Assembly: GCA_963575745.1 (NCBI GenBank) | Contig: CAUYUJ010015840.1 | Coordinates: 157,501-221,500, forward strand | Length of the DNA stretch: 64,000 bases | Direction: 5' to 3' | Source of the DNA: Prorocentrum cordatum | Taxonomy: Eukaryota > Sar > Dinophyceae > Prorocentrales > Prorocentraceae | Shown: positions 9,941-19,980 of the stretch, one piece after another | Position numbering within the stretch: position 1 is the first letter of the stretch | Layout: each line of letters starts with the position of its first letter | Made by a program: the position numbers and the translations under genes | The notes under the pieces: generated by a model | What the model saw: the letters and a program-made list of their open reading frames with translations, nothing else | Database searches by the model: none | Told to the model about the DNA's origin: nothing

Positions 9941-10121
9941 GGCGGCGGCCATAGATATATCCCCGCCCCTCCGCAGATTTAGGAGGGCGTGGCCGCCACC
10001 CTCTCGATTGGGGGTGCGCATCTGTTTCACGATCGCTGTCCACCTGGCTCTTGGTGCGCACGGCACGCGCGCGAGCTGACCCCACGTTGATGTCTTCTTT
10101 CTGCGGGGAGATCAAAAGTCC

Positions 10122-10329
10122 CTAAGGGCTTGACGACTTTTCGCCAATCAACTTGTGGTGATCGAGCCAGGTAAATCTAGGCAAATGCAGATAAATCGAA
10201 GCAAATCCAGGTACATCCGAGTAAATCCAGGTACATCCAGGTAAATCCAGAGCTCTCAAGGAGAACTTGGAGCAAATCCCGACCTCTCTAGCACGAGCCG
10301 AGGGGCGTCAGAGGTCGTCAAGCCCTTAG
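10122..10329. mobile_element. introner-like TIR element, family 3, copy 1
   Basis: Perfect 16-bp terminal inverted repeats: CTAAGGGCTTGACGAC at 10,122-10,137 and its complement at 10,314-10,329. The inside carries a degenerate repeat GTAAATCCAGGTACATCC. Eleven bases after its end comes AAGCAG-GAG, the acceptor of a 291-nt exon. A second copy lies at 38,353-38,538. Size is about 208 bp. Confidence 0.75.
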
Positions 10330-10340
10330 CGAACAAGCAG

Positions 10341-10631
10341 GAGGACGGCGCGGCCGCCACCCTCTCTGGCTCCTACGGCGGCGTCCAGACTCACCTGAAG
10401 ATGACCGCGGACGAGCCGAAGCTCACCCACGTCCGCGTCGCCAGGAGCGGTCCGCGCGCCGACGCGCTCCAGGAGCCAGGGGGCCTTGCCGGCCGCCTGC
10501 TGCGGTGGCTCTGCGTCTCCGAGGCCGACGTCAGGGCCTTCCTCGGCTACACCAGGCAGGGCCCTCCCTCGAGCCGCCTCGGCACGCTCTCGGACGCCCT
10601 CGTCGGCGAAGGGATGGATGCCAGCCTCGGG
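10341..10631 (+). CDS. internal exon, unknown protein
   Basis: The acceptor is GAACAAGCAG. The exon is 291 nt, exactly 97 codons, and reads EDGAAATLSGSYGGVQTHLK, MTADEPKLTHVRVARSGPRA, then DALQEPGGLAGRLLRWLCVS and EADVRAFLGYTRQ. It ends GLGS-like before GTGCGC at 10,632. The peptide looks globular and uses high-GC3 codons. The sequence right after the donor is a dispersed repeat also found at 21,330, so the downstream intron starts in a repeat and the upstream intron ends in one. No family is recognised. Confidence 0.5.
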
Positions 10632-10720
10632 GTGCGCTTTGGCGGCTGTGCCTCGCCGCGAGCGTCCCGGATCGCTCCGAACGGCATTCCGACATCCCGA
10701 CGATCCGATGCGGCCCGATG
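10632..10720 (+). repeat. dispersed repeat, CTCGCCGAG family, copy 2
   Basis: GCGGCTGTGCCTCGCCGCGA then GCGTCCCGGATCGCTCCGAA matches the repeats at about 195 and 21,365. It begins at the donor of the preceding exon. Confidence 0.5.
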
Positions 10721-11069
10721 CCTTCACGTCGCCGTGCGTCCTGTCGCGGCCGAGCCGGTCCGGCCTCGGCCCCGTGCCGGTGCGGCACAGTCCGGCGCGC
10801 ACTCCGATCCGATCCGGCCTCCCGCTTCGATGTTGACTGATTGCTCACCCCCAGACTTATGATGTTCCAACCTACTTTAGCCTTGGCCACCAGAGAGAAG
10901 TTCGAGCACCAAAAAAAAAGTACCGAAACTCGAGGCTCTTCACGTGTCGGGCCCTGGGGGACACTCGTCCGACACTGTTTCGACACTGTGTCGACATTCT
11001 TTCGACACTTTTCTGGGTGCTCGAAATTGTTTCTGAGATGTGGTCCTTAAGTACGATCGGAGCAACATA

Positions 11070-11230
11070 ACCCCAGACCCCGATGTCGTGTTTCTTTTTA
11101 AAACGTCGACCCCCAAAGGTCTCGACCGCTTCCGCTGGACCAGCGGCTCGTCATCCCGAGTCGTTTTCCAAAGGGTTTGGGGCCTGGCGAGGGCATCCAG
11201 CGGCCGAAAAGTTTATGACAACAATTGTCC
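11070..11230 (+). repeat. dispersed repeat, GTCGTTTTC family
   Basis: GACCAGCGGCTCGTCATCCC then GAGTCGTTTTCCAAAGGG and a tail ending TTTATGACAA are shared, with divergence, with 18,445-18,605 (same strand) and with 17,415-17,560 and 45,990-46,145 (opposite strand). Confidence 0.55.
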
Positions 11231-11393
11231 GCAATGTTTGTTCACGACGCGCGGATATTTTGACCAGGGGTACCATGCTGGAGGAGCGGGGGAGGAGCAG
11301 GAGTGGGGGAGGAGGGGGAGGAGGAAGAGGAGGAGGAGGAGGACGAGGAGGAGGAGGAGGAGAATGAGGACGGGGAGGAGGAGGACAAGTGTA

Positions 11394-11775
11394 AACCCAA
11401 GACGATTAACGTCGCAGCAGTACATTATCGCTCCAAGTTCCCTGTTCATGGGATCGTGCAAGAAAGTTTCCCTAAGAAGCCCATCGAGAGAACCGTCCGA
11501 ACTCACAAAAAGCAGCATTCCATTGCCCAGTCTAACAGGGGAGATGCTTCCCCAGGTCCAGAGAAAGACACTGCAACCACAGTTTTGCCGAAGTTGAGTT
11601 GGATTCGGGCACCCTCAATGTCCGAGTATCGTGAGAAATCGAGATTGTGCCAAAACGTAATTCCTGTGACGTCTGCGCCGCGAATCAACGTGACTGTTTC
11701 GTCCAGACATTCCTGAACTTTGCCAGAACGCCAGTCTTGGGACTTCAACACCGCGAATACATATGATCATTGCGT
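11394..11775 (-). pseudogene. coding-like region in two minus-strand frames, unknown protein
   Basis: Upstream frame, about 11,775 to 11,503: QDWRSGKVQECLDETVTLIR, GADVTGITFWHNLDFSRYSD, then IEGARIQLNFGKTVVAVSFS and SPLLDWAMECCF before a stop. In the next frame the text continues LLFVSSDGSLDGLLRETFLH then DPMNRELGAIMYCCDVNRLG down to about 11,394. The switch falls at a T5 run followed by GTGAGT, so it is either a frameshift or a splice donor. The plus strand is also open (11,303-11,716, KTINVAAVHYRSKFPVHGIV and more), but I judge the minus strand more protein-like. GC is lower than in the neighbours. No family is recognised. Confidence 0.35.
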
Positions 11776-11939
11776 CTTGGCGTTCCCGAATCGCGTCAGA
11801 ACACCATGGTGGACCTTCAACCTTCGATGCCAGGTTCTAAGACGAATGTTCGCGGCGCTGATGCGAGAACCTCATGTTGAAAAGAAGCCGTCCTCCATGT
11901 TTCAACTTTGGCAAACTTCTGCAACAAAAGACGGATATC

Positions 11940-12019
11940 TATACACATATATATATATATATATATATACATACATACATGCATGCATGCATGCATGCAT
12001 GCATACATACATACATACA

Positions 12020-12055
<36 letters not shown>

Positions 12056-12068
12056 TGTATATATATGT
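11940..12068 (+). repeat. (TA)n / (CATA)n / (GCAT)n array
   Basis: TA dinucleotides, then ACAT and GCAT tetramers, then TA again. Low complexity with no gene. Confidence 0.95.
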
Positions 12069-12317
12069 GCGGCGACAAGGCGAGACTTCCATTTCGAAAA
12101 CGGCCCACCTTCCACCCGTGAAGCTGCTCCAAACGTTTATAAGACGGATGCGCGCGGCGCTTCGGCGAGAGCTCCGTCTTGAAGACCGCTCGTCCTCCAT
12201 CCTTGGAGCTGTGAAGCTTCAGGGTCAGCAGTGGTAGGGCAGTCTTCAGGCCAAACGCCCGCCCCGGCATACGGACAAGTCTGGGCGCCCGACAGGTAGG
12301 GGTTACTTCAAAGGAAC

Positions 12318-12729
12318 GGAGATGGAGGGAGAGGAGGAGGAGGGGAGGAGGAGGAGGGGGGAGGAGGAGGAGGAGAGGAGGAGGAGGAGGAGGAGGAGGA
12401 ATGGAAGACGGGGGGGAGGAGGAGGAGGAGGAGAGGAGGAGGAGGAGGAGGAGGAGGAGGAGGAGGAGGAGGAGGAGAAGGAGGAGGAGGAGGAGGAGGA
12501 AGAGGAGGAGGGGGGGGAGGAGGAGTGCAAAGGGGGGGGGGGCACGGAGCAGGAGGACGTGTAGGAGACGGAGAAGAAGCAGGAGGAGGAGGATGAGGAG
12601 ATGAGGAGGAGGAGGAGGAGGAAGAGGAGGAGGAGGAGGAGAAGGAGGAGGAGGAGGAGGAGGAGGAGGAGGAGAAGAAGGGAGGAGGAGCACAGAAGGA
12701 GGAGGAGGAGGAGGACGAGGAGGAGGAGG

Positions 12730-12765
<36 letters not shown>

Positions 12766-12775
12766 AGCGGGAGGC
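12318..12775 (+). repeat. long (GGA)n array
   Basis: About 450 bp of nearly pure purine triplets ending in GGAGCA hexamers. From 12,780 to 13,700 I see no firm gene. A frame at 12,780 (MGMEDAAGDVLCAGGEALLP) is possible but unsupported. Confidence 0.95.
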
Positions 12776-13711
12776 AGTCGTGGGGATGGAGGACGCTGCG
12801 GGGGATGTCCTATGTGCAGGGGGAGAGGCCCTTCTGCCCTCCCACACGGCGAGAGTGGCACGGGCTGGGCAAACTCCGCGACGCCAGTCGGGGAGGGCGC
12901 AAACCTCCCTCACGCCCGGTGGAAACCTCCAAGGCGGGGCTGCCTGCAGGCGAGGGGTCCCGCCGACGGCCTCGGGGACGCCTGTGGGGGATTCCCCGGG
13001 GACGCTTGTGGAGGCCTTTGGGCTTCCCCCGCCCAGCAAGCGGTCCCCCAAAAGGGGGCCCCCGGAATAATCTCCGCGTTGGTCCGCCTTCGTTTTCGCC
13101 TCCACTGCTTCCGCCTCCTCACCGCCACACTGTGCTTAACGCTGCGTCAGCCTCTCCGACCTCATCTCCGTTTCAGCCTCTCCAGCTTCACGGCCCAGTG
13201 CTGCCCCGAGTGCCAAATCTGCCGCAAGCACAAGGCTAGACGCTCGCACCACTTCCAAACGGACCTGAGCGCTACCTTACAGCTGGCTTGTGCGTGTTGG
13301 GCGGAGGAGGGGTACTGGAGGCCCCGCGCCGCGACCCCCCCCACCCTATCAAAGAGGGCACTTTCACGAAGGGGGACCCTGAGCACCCTCCAGAGTGCTG
13401 ACCCAACGCGGACAGGCGACTCGAAGCAGGGGGGACCTGGCTCAGCCACAACAGAAAGGCCCAAGGGGCCGTCCAGCATTTTTCACACTGCCGCATGCCA
13501 CAGTCGACCCCCGCTTCCACCCTATCTCCCGAGGTAATCGCGCTCCTCCTCTACCTCCCCCCCACGTCTGTCTGTTTACCTTTTCACGAACTGTTTGCTC
13601 ACAGCTGGAGGTTGCGTCCACTTGGCTGTTAGCTTGATCAGCCCCCCAGGGCCGACCGGCCAGGGCCCGGGGGGGGGAGGGGCGGCGTCGGGACGACTCC
13701 TCAGCCAACAG

Positions 13712-13936
13712 GGAACAGGCAGCAGCAGGAGGAAGTGGAGGAGGTTGGGGACGAGGGATCCTGCTGCAGGGGCATCATGCTGGAGTCCACCAGGGACGCC
13801 AGGGACGCGGAGCCCAAAGCTGGGACGCCGGGGCCCCCCGACGCGGGCGAGGCCGCCCGCGGCGAGGCCGCCCTCGGCGAGGGCCCAGGCGCACCGCCCG
13901 CGAGCGCGACGCACGACTCGTCTGCCGCTCCAGTCG
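13712..13936 (+). CDS. internal exon, acidic Ala/Glu-rich peptide
   Basis: The acceptor is TCAGCCAACAG-G. The frame reads QQQEEVEEVGDEGSCCRGIM, LESTRDARDAEPKAGTPGPP, then DAGEAARGEAALGEGPGAPP and ASATHDSSAAPV. It stops being protein-like at GTCG-GAGGATCGG, where TIR element family 2 begins. The exon at 3,312 ends at the same boundary. It looks like a disordered linker. No family is recognised. Confidence 0.4.
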
Positions 13937-14160
13937 GAGGATCGGCGCGAACGAAATTGGCACGGAAAGACGGGGTACGATTTCCAACAGCCAGCAGTCC
14001 CTGTTCATTTTGAGCAGGATTCGCTGTCCTCGCTGCCGCGGACGTTGGTCCATTTGAGACAGAAGGCCGCTTGCCCAACGGTGGCCGCTGTCGATTTTGG
14101 ACCACATTTGTTGTTGGGCACCGTGCCCATTTTTCCGTGCTGACGTCCAAAGGGGCAGTT
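13937..14160. mobile_element. NotI-core TIR element, family 2, copy 2
   Basis: It starts GAGGATCGGCGCGAACGAAA and shares CCTGTTCATTTTGAGCAGGA, GGCCGCTTGCCCAACGGTGG and TGTTGTTGGGCACCGTGCCC with copies at 3.4-3.8 and 20.9-21.1 kb. Inverted terminal segments GGCACGGAAA and TTTCCGTGC are visible. Confidence 0.6.
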
Positions 14161-14478
14161 TTAGGGGGTCCGACGATCGTCTGGGTTATTGGACCCCCCC
14201 CCCATGGATAACACAACTGTGTCAGTTGCACTGGTCCAGCGGGGGTACACGGTGCTCGTGCGCGCGGGCATGCGTGGGGAAACCCAGAGAAAGTAACACA
14301 TTTTCGGCTATCGGCTGACACCTTCCCCCCCCAGCCGGATAACCCCAGTTATCGCCGAAGTATGGAACCATGTGTCCGACGTCTTGACCAAATCAAGGCG
14401 GAGGGTCGAGTGCGTTTACCTTCAGGCCGAAGCAAGTTTACCTGCACGGCGTTCCCCCCCGTCCCCACCTCTCCCCAG

Positions 14479-14526
14479 CTCCGCCGCCTCTTCAAGCAGC
14501 GCCGGGCCGAAGAGGCGCGCAAGTGA
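14479..14526 (+). CDS. terminal exon, basic C-terminal helix
   Basis: A strong pyrimidine tract (CCCCCCCGTCCCCACCTCTC) ends in CCCCAG. The following 48 nt read LRRLFKQRRAEEARK and then TGA. A short basic helix before a stop is a common C-terminal exon form. It may close the plus-strand gene whose exons lie to the left, but phase compatibility is untested. Another frame is open through the same bases (SAASSSSAGPKRRASDSRPA), so this is a candidate only. Confidence 0.35.
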   Translation, partial: LRRLFKQRRAEEARK

Positions 14527-14797
14527 CTCCCGACCTGCGTGTGAAGTTCAGATGTTCATCCGGGCCTTGCCACGCCCCCCAACCCCCCCAAGTTGCGTTT
14601 GGACAACACCAAGGCGAAGGTCTTCTGCCTCTCTCGCCCGGCCTCAGGAGGCCCTCGCTGGGCCCGGGGGCTGTCAGAAAACGGCGCGGGATGGAAAGCT
14701 GGCCCCGGGGAAGAGGGTCGGGACTTCTGCGGGGCCCGTGTTCAACGACATTGGAACATCCGACGTCTGGGACGGCGGTTCTCCCGCCCGGCCCGAG

Positions 14798-14883
14798 TCC
14801 GTGAGCTGTGGCGTATCCTGATCAAAGTGAACATCGGTTCGGATGAGGAGCGCGATCAGTTGCACAATACCCTTTTGTACTGA
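14798..14883 (+). CDS. possible terminal exon
   Basis: The tract CGGTTCTCCCGCCCGGCCCGAG acts as a possible acceptor. The frame then reads RELWRILIKVNIGSDEERDQ followed by LHNTLLY and TGA. GC is lower than nearby repeats. The opposite strand is also open, so this call is weak. If real, it is convergent with the minus-strand gene at 15.1-15.55 kb. Confidence 0.25.
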
Positions 14884-15101
14884 CATGGGGAGAAGAACAT
14901 TGGATGGTGGCGGGTGGTGTACGGCTTGAAATGTCAGCCTTTTGGATTGCGGGCGCGAGGCGAACTCGTGATGGGAGGGCCGAATTTTCCATCAAGGACC
15001 TCGTCAGTGTGTCGACACCTTGCGAGATCTGTTTCTTCCGCGCGGCGGCGAGCTCAGTTTGGCTTGGGGTGGGCCCAATGTTCAACATTGAAAGTTTGCA
15101 T

Positions 15102-15278
15102 CTAAGTGGGATTAACCATGTCAGAGTTGAAGCCTTCGTTGATTGCGTTCTTCACATTGCGGACCTTGGAGAGGCTCAACAATTCACTGGTTTGGTCATT
15201 ATGAATTTGTTGCTGAAGGACGTATTCCAAACAACTGGCGAACACATCGCGGCCAAGGTGGCCCTGGGGTTGCGCAGG
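15102..15278 (-). CDS. terminal exon of small minus-strand gene
   Basis: On the minus strand, TTATTCCACTTTCTACCTTAG is a very good acceptor. The exon is 59 codons: PAQPQGHLGRDVFASCLEYV, LQQQIHNDQTSELLSLSKVR, NVKNAINEGFNSDMVNPT and stop. GC is moderate, with mixed codons and a probable helical bundle. It is in the same frame as the exon at 15,327-15,551. The function is unknown. Confidence 0.45.
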   Translation of the reverse strand, partial: PAQPQGHLGRDVFASCLEYVLQQQIHNDQTSELLSLSKVRNVKNAINEGFNSDMVNPT

Positions 15279-15326
15279 CTAAGGTAGAAAGTGGAATAAT
15301 AGTACAAAAGTAAGAAGGCGGCCGAC

Positions 15327-15551
15327 CCACATCGCCCAACCACTAGTGTAAAGCAGGTATCCGTTGGTATGTTCGGCTGTTTTCGGAATCCTACGCTCAA
15401 GTTCGAAAAAGGCGGCGAGGCCCGCGACTTCCTTGTCTTTGGCACTGAGTTGGCTGACGAGTTCGCCGCCCAGTTGAGCGAGCGAGGCCAGTTGTTGAAG
15501 TTTGCTGGGGAAGCCCTTCTGGGTTTCATTGATTTGTTTCGTTGAGAACAT
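15327..15551 (-). CDS. upstream exon of small minus-strand gene
   Basis: It starts at Met 15,551 and reads MFSTKQINETQKGFPSKLQQ, LASLAQLGGELVSQLSAKDK, EVAGLAAFFELERRIPKTAE and on to TSGWAMW. The first 50 residues look like an amphipathic helix pair. A GTCGGC donor after Trp gives a 48-nt phase-0 intron to the TTAG at 15,279. A GC donor nine bases earlier is equally possible. Retaining the intron gives a hydrophobic tail and an in-frame stop. An upstream in-frame TAG supports Met 15,551 as start, though an acceptor there cannot be excluded. Confidence 0.45.
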
Positions 15552-15603
15552 GGAGATCTACCGCCAGAGGCGCCTCAGGATGTGAAGCATTTTTAGAACG
15601 AAC

Positions 15604-15790
15604 AGAAGGAGGGGGAGGGCGACCAGAAGCAAGAGGAGGAGGAGGAGGAAGAGGAGGAGGACGGAGAGAAAAAGAAAACGAGGACGACGAAGAGAAGGAC
15701 GAGGATAAGGGGGAAGACAATGAGGAGGAGGAGGAGGAGGAGGAGAAGGAGGAGGAGGAGGACAGGAAGGACAGAGGAAGGTGGAAGGCG
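15604..15790 (+). repeat. (GGA)/(GAC)n array
   Basis: Imperfect purine triplets upstream of the minus-strand gene. Confidence 0.9.
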
Positions 15791-16011
15791 GCGGCGGCGC
15801 CTTGAGGACCCCCGCGGCACCCGGAAGCCTCTGGAGGACAGGGACATCGCAAACAAACAAGAACGCGTTCGAAAAACAACACAAACTTGGGTCAAGACGG
15901 GGATCGAAGAGGAGGTCTGCGGCATGCCGTTTCGCATTTCTCCCACAACCCATCTTGCCTTGACATCCCAATTCCTCGACCCTTCCTCTCTTAATTGTCT
16001 GTCCCTAGCTC

Positions 16012-16260
16012 TTCTCATCCTCCTCCCCCTCCTCCTCCTCCTCCTTTTCCTCCTCCTCCTCCTCCAGCTCCTTCTCCTCCTCGTCCTCCTCCTCCTCGTC
16101 GTCTTCCTCCTCCTCCTCCTCCTTCTCCTCCCTCTCTTCGCGTTCTCCCTCATATCCCTCCTGCTCACATTCCGATGTCTTCTCTCTCTCCTCGGGCCCT
16201 CTCCTCTCGCTTCCATCCTCGTCTTCCTCATCCTCCGCCTCTTCTTCGTCTTCTTCGCCG
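16012..16260 (+). repeat. (TCC)n array, degenerate
   Basis: Pyrimidine-rich triplets grading into mixed TCTC/CTTC. With 15,604-15,790 it forms an approximate large inverted repeat of purine and pyrimidine tracts. Confidence 0.85.
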
Positions 16261-16592
16261 ATCGTCCATCGAATTTGTCCTGGCTTTTTGACATTCCCCG
16301 CCCCGCGTGGGAACGCGGGAGTGGGAGGGGGGGCAGGGGCAGCGCGCGTAATGGATACCCGCGGGTTCGGTCGCGGCTGGTGCCGCGCGCAGTATGTTTC
16401 AACACGTGTTACGAGGTAGTTGGATGCAGGATGGTATATAAGCATGACGGCCCGATCCACATGACACAACACATACATTTTCATGGCAGCGCGAAGTACT
16501 ACAGTTCCTACCAGGACGAGGACGAGAACGGCGAAGTCGCGGGGATGGCGAGAACTGCTCGTCAGGTTCCGATGGTCTTTTCTGTTTTGCAG

Positions 16593-16813
16593 CGGCGTTA
16601 GGTTTGATCCTTGCGGCGATGGCTTCGAACAATCAGAAAGCATCACCAAGACAAGCCCAAATCACAACATCAAACGCAGCACTAACCCAATGTGCACATC
16701 AAACGAGCCCAGGCGAGCCCAATGGAGACCTCGTGGGGACCATCAACCATGAAGTCTTCAAGACGACCCTCTCGAAAAGGATTCACATCCAAAACCTTTA
16801 CGTCGTCACCTGA
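16593..16813 (+). CDS. candidate terminal exon, unknown protein
   Basis: The acceptor GGTCTTTTCTGTTTTGCAG is excellent. The frame reads ALGLILAAMASNNQKASPRQ, AQITTSNAALTQCAHQTSPG, EPNGDLVGTINHEVFKTTLS, then KRIHIQNLYVVT and TGA. Codon use is AT-richer than in the neighbours. A coding-like stretch just upstream (HDGPIHMTQHIHFHGSAKYY) could be the preceding exon, but the only CAG-GTTCCG donor would leave a 27-nt intron in the wrong phase. No family is recognised. Confidence 0.4.
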
Positions 16814-17007
16814 ACCACGCACTTCCACGCCAAACCTAAACATAGGCCATACAGCTCCACGTAACTTCAGGCATACATATAGATATATACCGATATGTAA
16901 TTCAGTATCTAGGTTTACTGGTTGCAATAAGAAGAATATACTTCTTTCGCATGTTCCCATGAATGTAATATGTCGCATGCTGTGTGTGAGCAACGGTGGA
17001 AGTTTTG

Positions 17008-17207
17008 GGACCTCCTCCTCCTCCTCCTTCCCTCCCTACCCCTTCCTCCCTCCCCGTCCTCGGCGATTCGGTGACGCGGACATTGTCGAGCGATCGCCCC
17101 GATGCCCTTGTCCTCCCCCTCCTCCTCCTCCTCCTCCTCCTCCTCCTCCTCCTCCTCCTCCTCCTCCTCCTCCTCCTCCTCCTCCTCCTCCTCCTCCTCC
17201 TCCTCTT
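17008..17207 (+). repeat. (TCC)n array acting as pyrimidine tract
   Basis: An uninterrupted block of TCC triplets from about 17,115 to 17,205 stands directly before the acceptor TTCCCCGATCCAG at 17,218. Confidence 0.95.
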
Positions 17208-17218
17208 CCCCGATCCAG

Positions 17219-17380
17219 GAGATGGTCCGGAACCGACCCCGGTGGAGGCGTTCGCCATCCTCGTGGGCGGCGAGTTGGGGCGGGCGGCGGGCGGAGAGCG
17301 CGAGCTTCTGGAGGCCGCGGCCTTCTTGCTCCGGGAGGCCTTGGGGGCGGGCGAGGCCTCCAGTCGGCGGCGAGCCCGGG
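17219..17380 (+). CDS. internal exon, unknown protein
   Basis: The acceptor CCCGATCCAG follows the (TCC)n tract and the donor is CCCGGG-GTGAGGG. The frame reads DGPEPTPVEAFAILVGGELG, RAAGGERELLEAAAFLLREA, then LGAGEASSRRRAR. It looks like two amphipathic helices. Both splice sites are strong, making this one of the better exon calls. No family is recognised. Confidence 0.5.
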
Positions 17381-17414
17381 GTGAGGGAAGCGAGACGGGG
17401 ACAGGAATCCTCGA

Positions 17415-17560
17415 GTCATGGAAAAATCACGACGGGAGGCTCTTCGCTATGTTCAATTTTTGGAGGCCCCTGCCAGGCGTCGGGGCCGTCCAAAACCGGC
17501 TCTGGATGACAAGCCGATCCCGGGGATGGGATCGAGACGTTTGGGGGTGGACGTTATGAG
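17415..17560 (-). repeat. dispersed repeat, GTCGTTTTC family, inverted copy
   Basis: GAGTCATGGAAAAATCACGA, GGGGCCGTCCAAAACCGGCT and GATCCCGGGGATGGGATCGA match the reverse complement of the 18,445-18,605 copy. Confidence 0.55.
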
Positions 17561-18177
17561 AATGTATTTTTTCGTCGGGGGTTCGGAAGTCCCCCTGCCT
17601 CCTGAGAAGTTCCACGCCTTCCCCGAAGTCACAGGAAACTTCTCATAAGGCCCGGGGCCTTCTGAGAAGCCCCGCCACATTCTGAGAAGGCCTTCTCCTT
17701 CTCACTGCCCTTCCTCGCTCGCCGCCGATCCAGCATCGCCGCGGGCGCCCGCGCCTCGAACTGCGCGCAGCTCCTTGGCACCTCGGGGGGGGGGGGGAAA
17801 CAGTTCACCGGAACATGTTGGAGTCACTGTGGGTGGCATCTGCTTCTCGCGATGCCGGTCCGAAGGGTTCCCTCCGTTTTCGAGGGCGCAGCCCTCAGCT
17901 CGTCATCGCCCTTGGGCTTTGGGCTTGCCAGTCGTGTTGGTAGGGGCAAGCTCGAAGCTGGTTGAGAGTATTCATGACGTGCCACCGGCCTGGCGTTTCT
18001 TCAGCCGTGGCACGCTGATGGGTTCCCCACCGCGGCGTGTCATCAACACCGCGCGGACTTCTCGGCTCGGTGAGCGAGTTGGCCCACCCGTTCTGGCGCG
18101 CTCCGCGCGCCATGCGAGGGGTGGCGTGGCGCCGATCCAAGAAATCTGCGCGCTTACGGCTCTCGGAGGGGCTGGAT

Positions 18178-18322
18178 GTATACCACGTCGTTTGGTCGGC
18201 CAATGAGCCAATGAGTTCGGCGCCGTAATTTGGTGTATATGCGCTCCAGGGTCCCACAGGTTTTTGCAGACGGGGCGTCTATACAGCGAGCTTCTTGGCC
18301 GATCAAACGACGTGGTGTATAC
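18178..18322. repeat. fold-back: inverted GTATACCACGTCGTTTGGTC arms
   Basis: GTATACCACGTCGTTTGGTC then GGCCAA at the left faces TTGGCCGATCAAACGACGTG then GTGTATAC at the right. Partial copies of the GC-rich fold-back element (GCCGATCCAAGAAATCTGCG) lie on both outer sides, so one element has inserted into or duplicated with another. Confidence 0.65.
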
Positions 18323-18444
18323 ATTGGGCCCCTCCCGGGCACGCTCCGCGCGCCATGAAAAAGAGGCCCAGCGCCGATCCAAGAAATCTGCGCGGACCGC
18401 CGAACGCATACGGCTCAGACCCAGGCCCAGGCCCCCCCGATGTC

Positions 18445-18605
18445 ATGATTTGTTCATGACGCGACCCCCGGAGGTCCAGATCCCTTCCCCGGGACCGGCT
18501 TCTCGTCATGAGTCGTTTTCTGACGGCCCCGAGGCCCGGCAAGGGCCCCCAGGGTCCGAAAATAGCCAAGAGCTTTCCGCCGTGATTTTTGTCACGACTC
18601 GATGG
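18445..18605 (+). repeat. dispersed repeat, GTCGTTTTC family, copy
   Basis: It runs from CATGATTTGTTCATGACGCG to TTTTTGTCACGACTCG. It is the clearest copy of the family, and its ends form a short inverted match (TCATGA / TCACGA). Confidence 0.6.
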
Positions 18606-18649
18606 GGGTCTGGGGATGTTTCTTCTTTTATCCAGGCCTCCTAGATGGG

Positions 18650-18846
18650 CTCCGAGTAGATGGGGTCGGGGGATCGCACCGCATCGCCGACGCATCGGCG
18701 ATGCGGCTCGATGCGGAGCCTGATTTTCTCCACGTTGGCGTCGCCGATGCGTCGCCCATGTCGCCGATGCATCGCCGATGCATCGCCGATGTATCGGCGA
18801 TGTATCGGCGAGGCGGCGCGCTCCTCCGACCCCATGTGCTCGGACC
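18650..18846. mobile_element. fold-back element with CATCGGCGATG core
   Basis: The left arm CCGAGTAGATGGGGTCGGGG and right arm (complement) CCGAGCACATGGGGTCGGAG are inverted repeats of about 36 bp. Between them CATCGGCGATG and CATCGCCGATG palindromes repeat. A related stretch is at 310-440. Confidence 0.7.
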
Positions 18847-18870
18847 GCCTCTAGGATGCCTCTATGCCAG

Positions 18871-19038
18871 GCGCGGGCGTCGGAGCGCTGCGCCGCGCCT
18901 TCCGGAGCAGGGGGCCCCGCGGCGGCCCGGGGCTCTTCGGGGCGGCCCTCGCCTGCCTCGAGGAGCTGCGGCTGCTGGTGCCCTTTGCGTGCGGCGAGGA
19001 GTACCTCGAGGCCACGTGGGCCGGGCCCCTGGGCCGCC
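18871..19038 (+). CDS. internal exon, Cys/Leu-rich helix, unknown protein
   Basis: The acceptor is GATGCCTCTATGCCAG. The frame reads GVGALRRAFRSRGPRGGPGL, FGAALACLEELRLLVPFACG, then EEYLEATWAGPLG. It is followed at once by a (GTC)n array, so the donor is probably the first GT of that array. The peptide looks globular with a strong helix. No family is recognised. Confidence 0.45.
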
Positions 19039-19088
19039 GTCGTCGCCGCGGCCGCCGCCGTCGTCGCCGTCGTCGTCGTCGTTGCCGC

Positions 19089-19125
<37 letters not shown>

Positions 19126-19130
19126 GCCGT

Positions 19131-19180
<50 letters not shown>

Positions 19181-19192
19181 CCGTCTGCGAGG
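19035..19192 (+). repeat. (GTC)n / (GCC) array
   Basis: GTC and GCC triplets. Probably the 5' part of an intron. Confidence 0.95.
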
Positions 19193-19308
19193 GCGCACGA
19201 CGAGGCGTGGGCGAAAGCCATATCCGCATCCACGGCCTCGCGGGCTGGGCCCCTGGCCCGCGACCCCGCTGGTACGGGGCGTTTTTTGTTCACCCATGCC
19301 CCGCGCAG

Positions 19309-19754
19309 AATGTATCCATGCGACCGCGTATCCGCGGGATCGCGCCCAGAATCCAGACCGCGAGGGCGCGGACATGGATCGCGAAGGTCCCGTCCGCGGC
19401 AGCCGCCGCGCACTGCATCCGACGGCAGCGGCAGGACGACCCAGCGGACGTCGCGGCCGACCGCGTCACGGCCGGTGACATTCCCGTCAACGTCTTCGAG
19501 CGCGCGGAGGCGGGCAGCCACTGGGCCCACTCGCTGGGGGAGCCCGACGCCGAGAGGAGCCGGCTGCTCCTCCCCGCCGCCGCCTGCGTGCTTGCCGCCG
19601 CTGGCGCCGAGCACAGCGACCTGGCGCTCCGCAGCGCGGTGCTGCCGCAGGGGCTCGTGGCGCCGGCGCCGTGGGTGGACGCCTCTGGACACCTGAACGC
19701 GATGTTCCTGCGCTGGGCGTCGCTGCGGCTGCTGCAGCTGCTGGAGCGCTGCCC
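19309..19754 (+). CDS. long internal exon, unknown protein
   Basis: The acceptor is CATGCCCCGCGCAG. The frame stays coding-like for about 150 codons: TARARTWIAKVPSAAAAAHC, IRRQRQDDPADVAADRVTAG, DIPVNVFERAEAGSHWAHSL, GEPDAERSRLLLPAAACVLA, then APWVDASGHLNAMFLRWASL and RLLQLLERC. It ends near GTGGTCC at 19,755. A fold-back element lies 30 bp downstream and fills most of the next intron. It looks helical and soluble. No family is recognised. Confidence 0.5.
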
Positions 19755-19783
19755 GTGGTCCTCTGGAGGAGCAAACGGATGGC

Positions 19784-19945
19784 ACAAGCAGAAGAGTTCT
19801 CGGAGGTCCGCGCGATTTCCTAGATCGATGCTAGACCCCCCTGGCGGCGCCTCGGGCGCCGCCCCTGGCGCGCTCCGCGCGCCAGGGAGGAGGGACCAGC
19901 GCAGATCCAAGAAGTCCGCGCGGAGCTCCGAAAGTTTTATGTGTG
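19784..19945. mobile_element. GC-rich fold-back element, copy in an intron
   Basis: GCACAAGCAGAAGAGTTCTC then GGAGGTCCGCGCG at the left is matched by the complement of CGCGCGGAGCTCCGAAAGTT then TTATGTGTGTGC at the right, so the arms extend about 60 bp with internal matches. The centre reads GGCGCGCTCCGCGCGCC. This is the best-preserved copy. Confidence 0.7.
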
Positions 19946-19980
19946 TGCACGTTGTTGTTCCTCTGTCCTCGGCCTCGGAG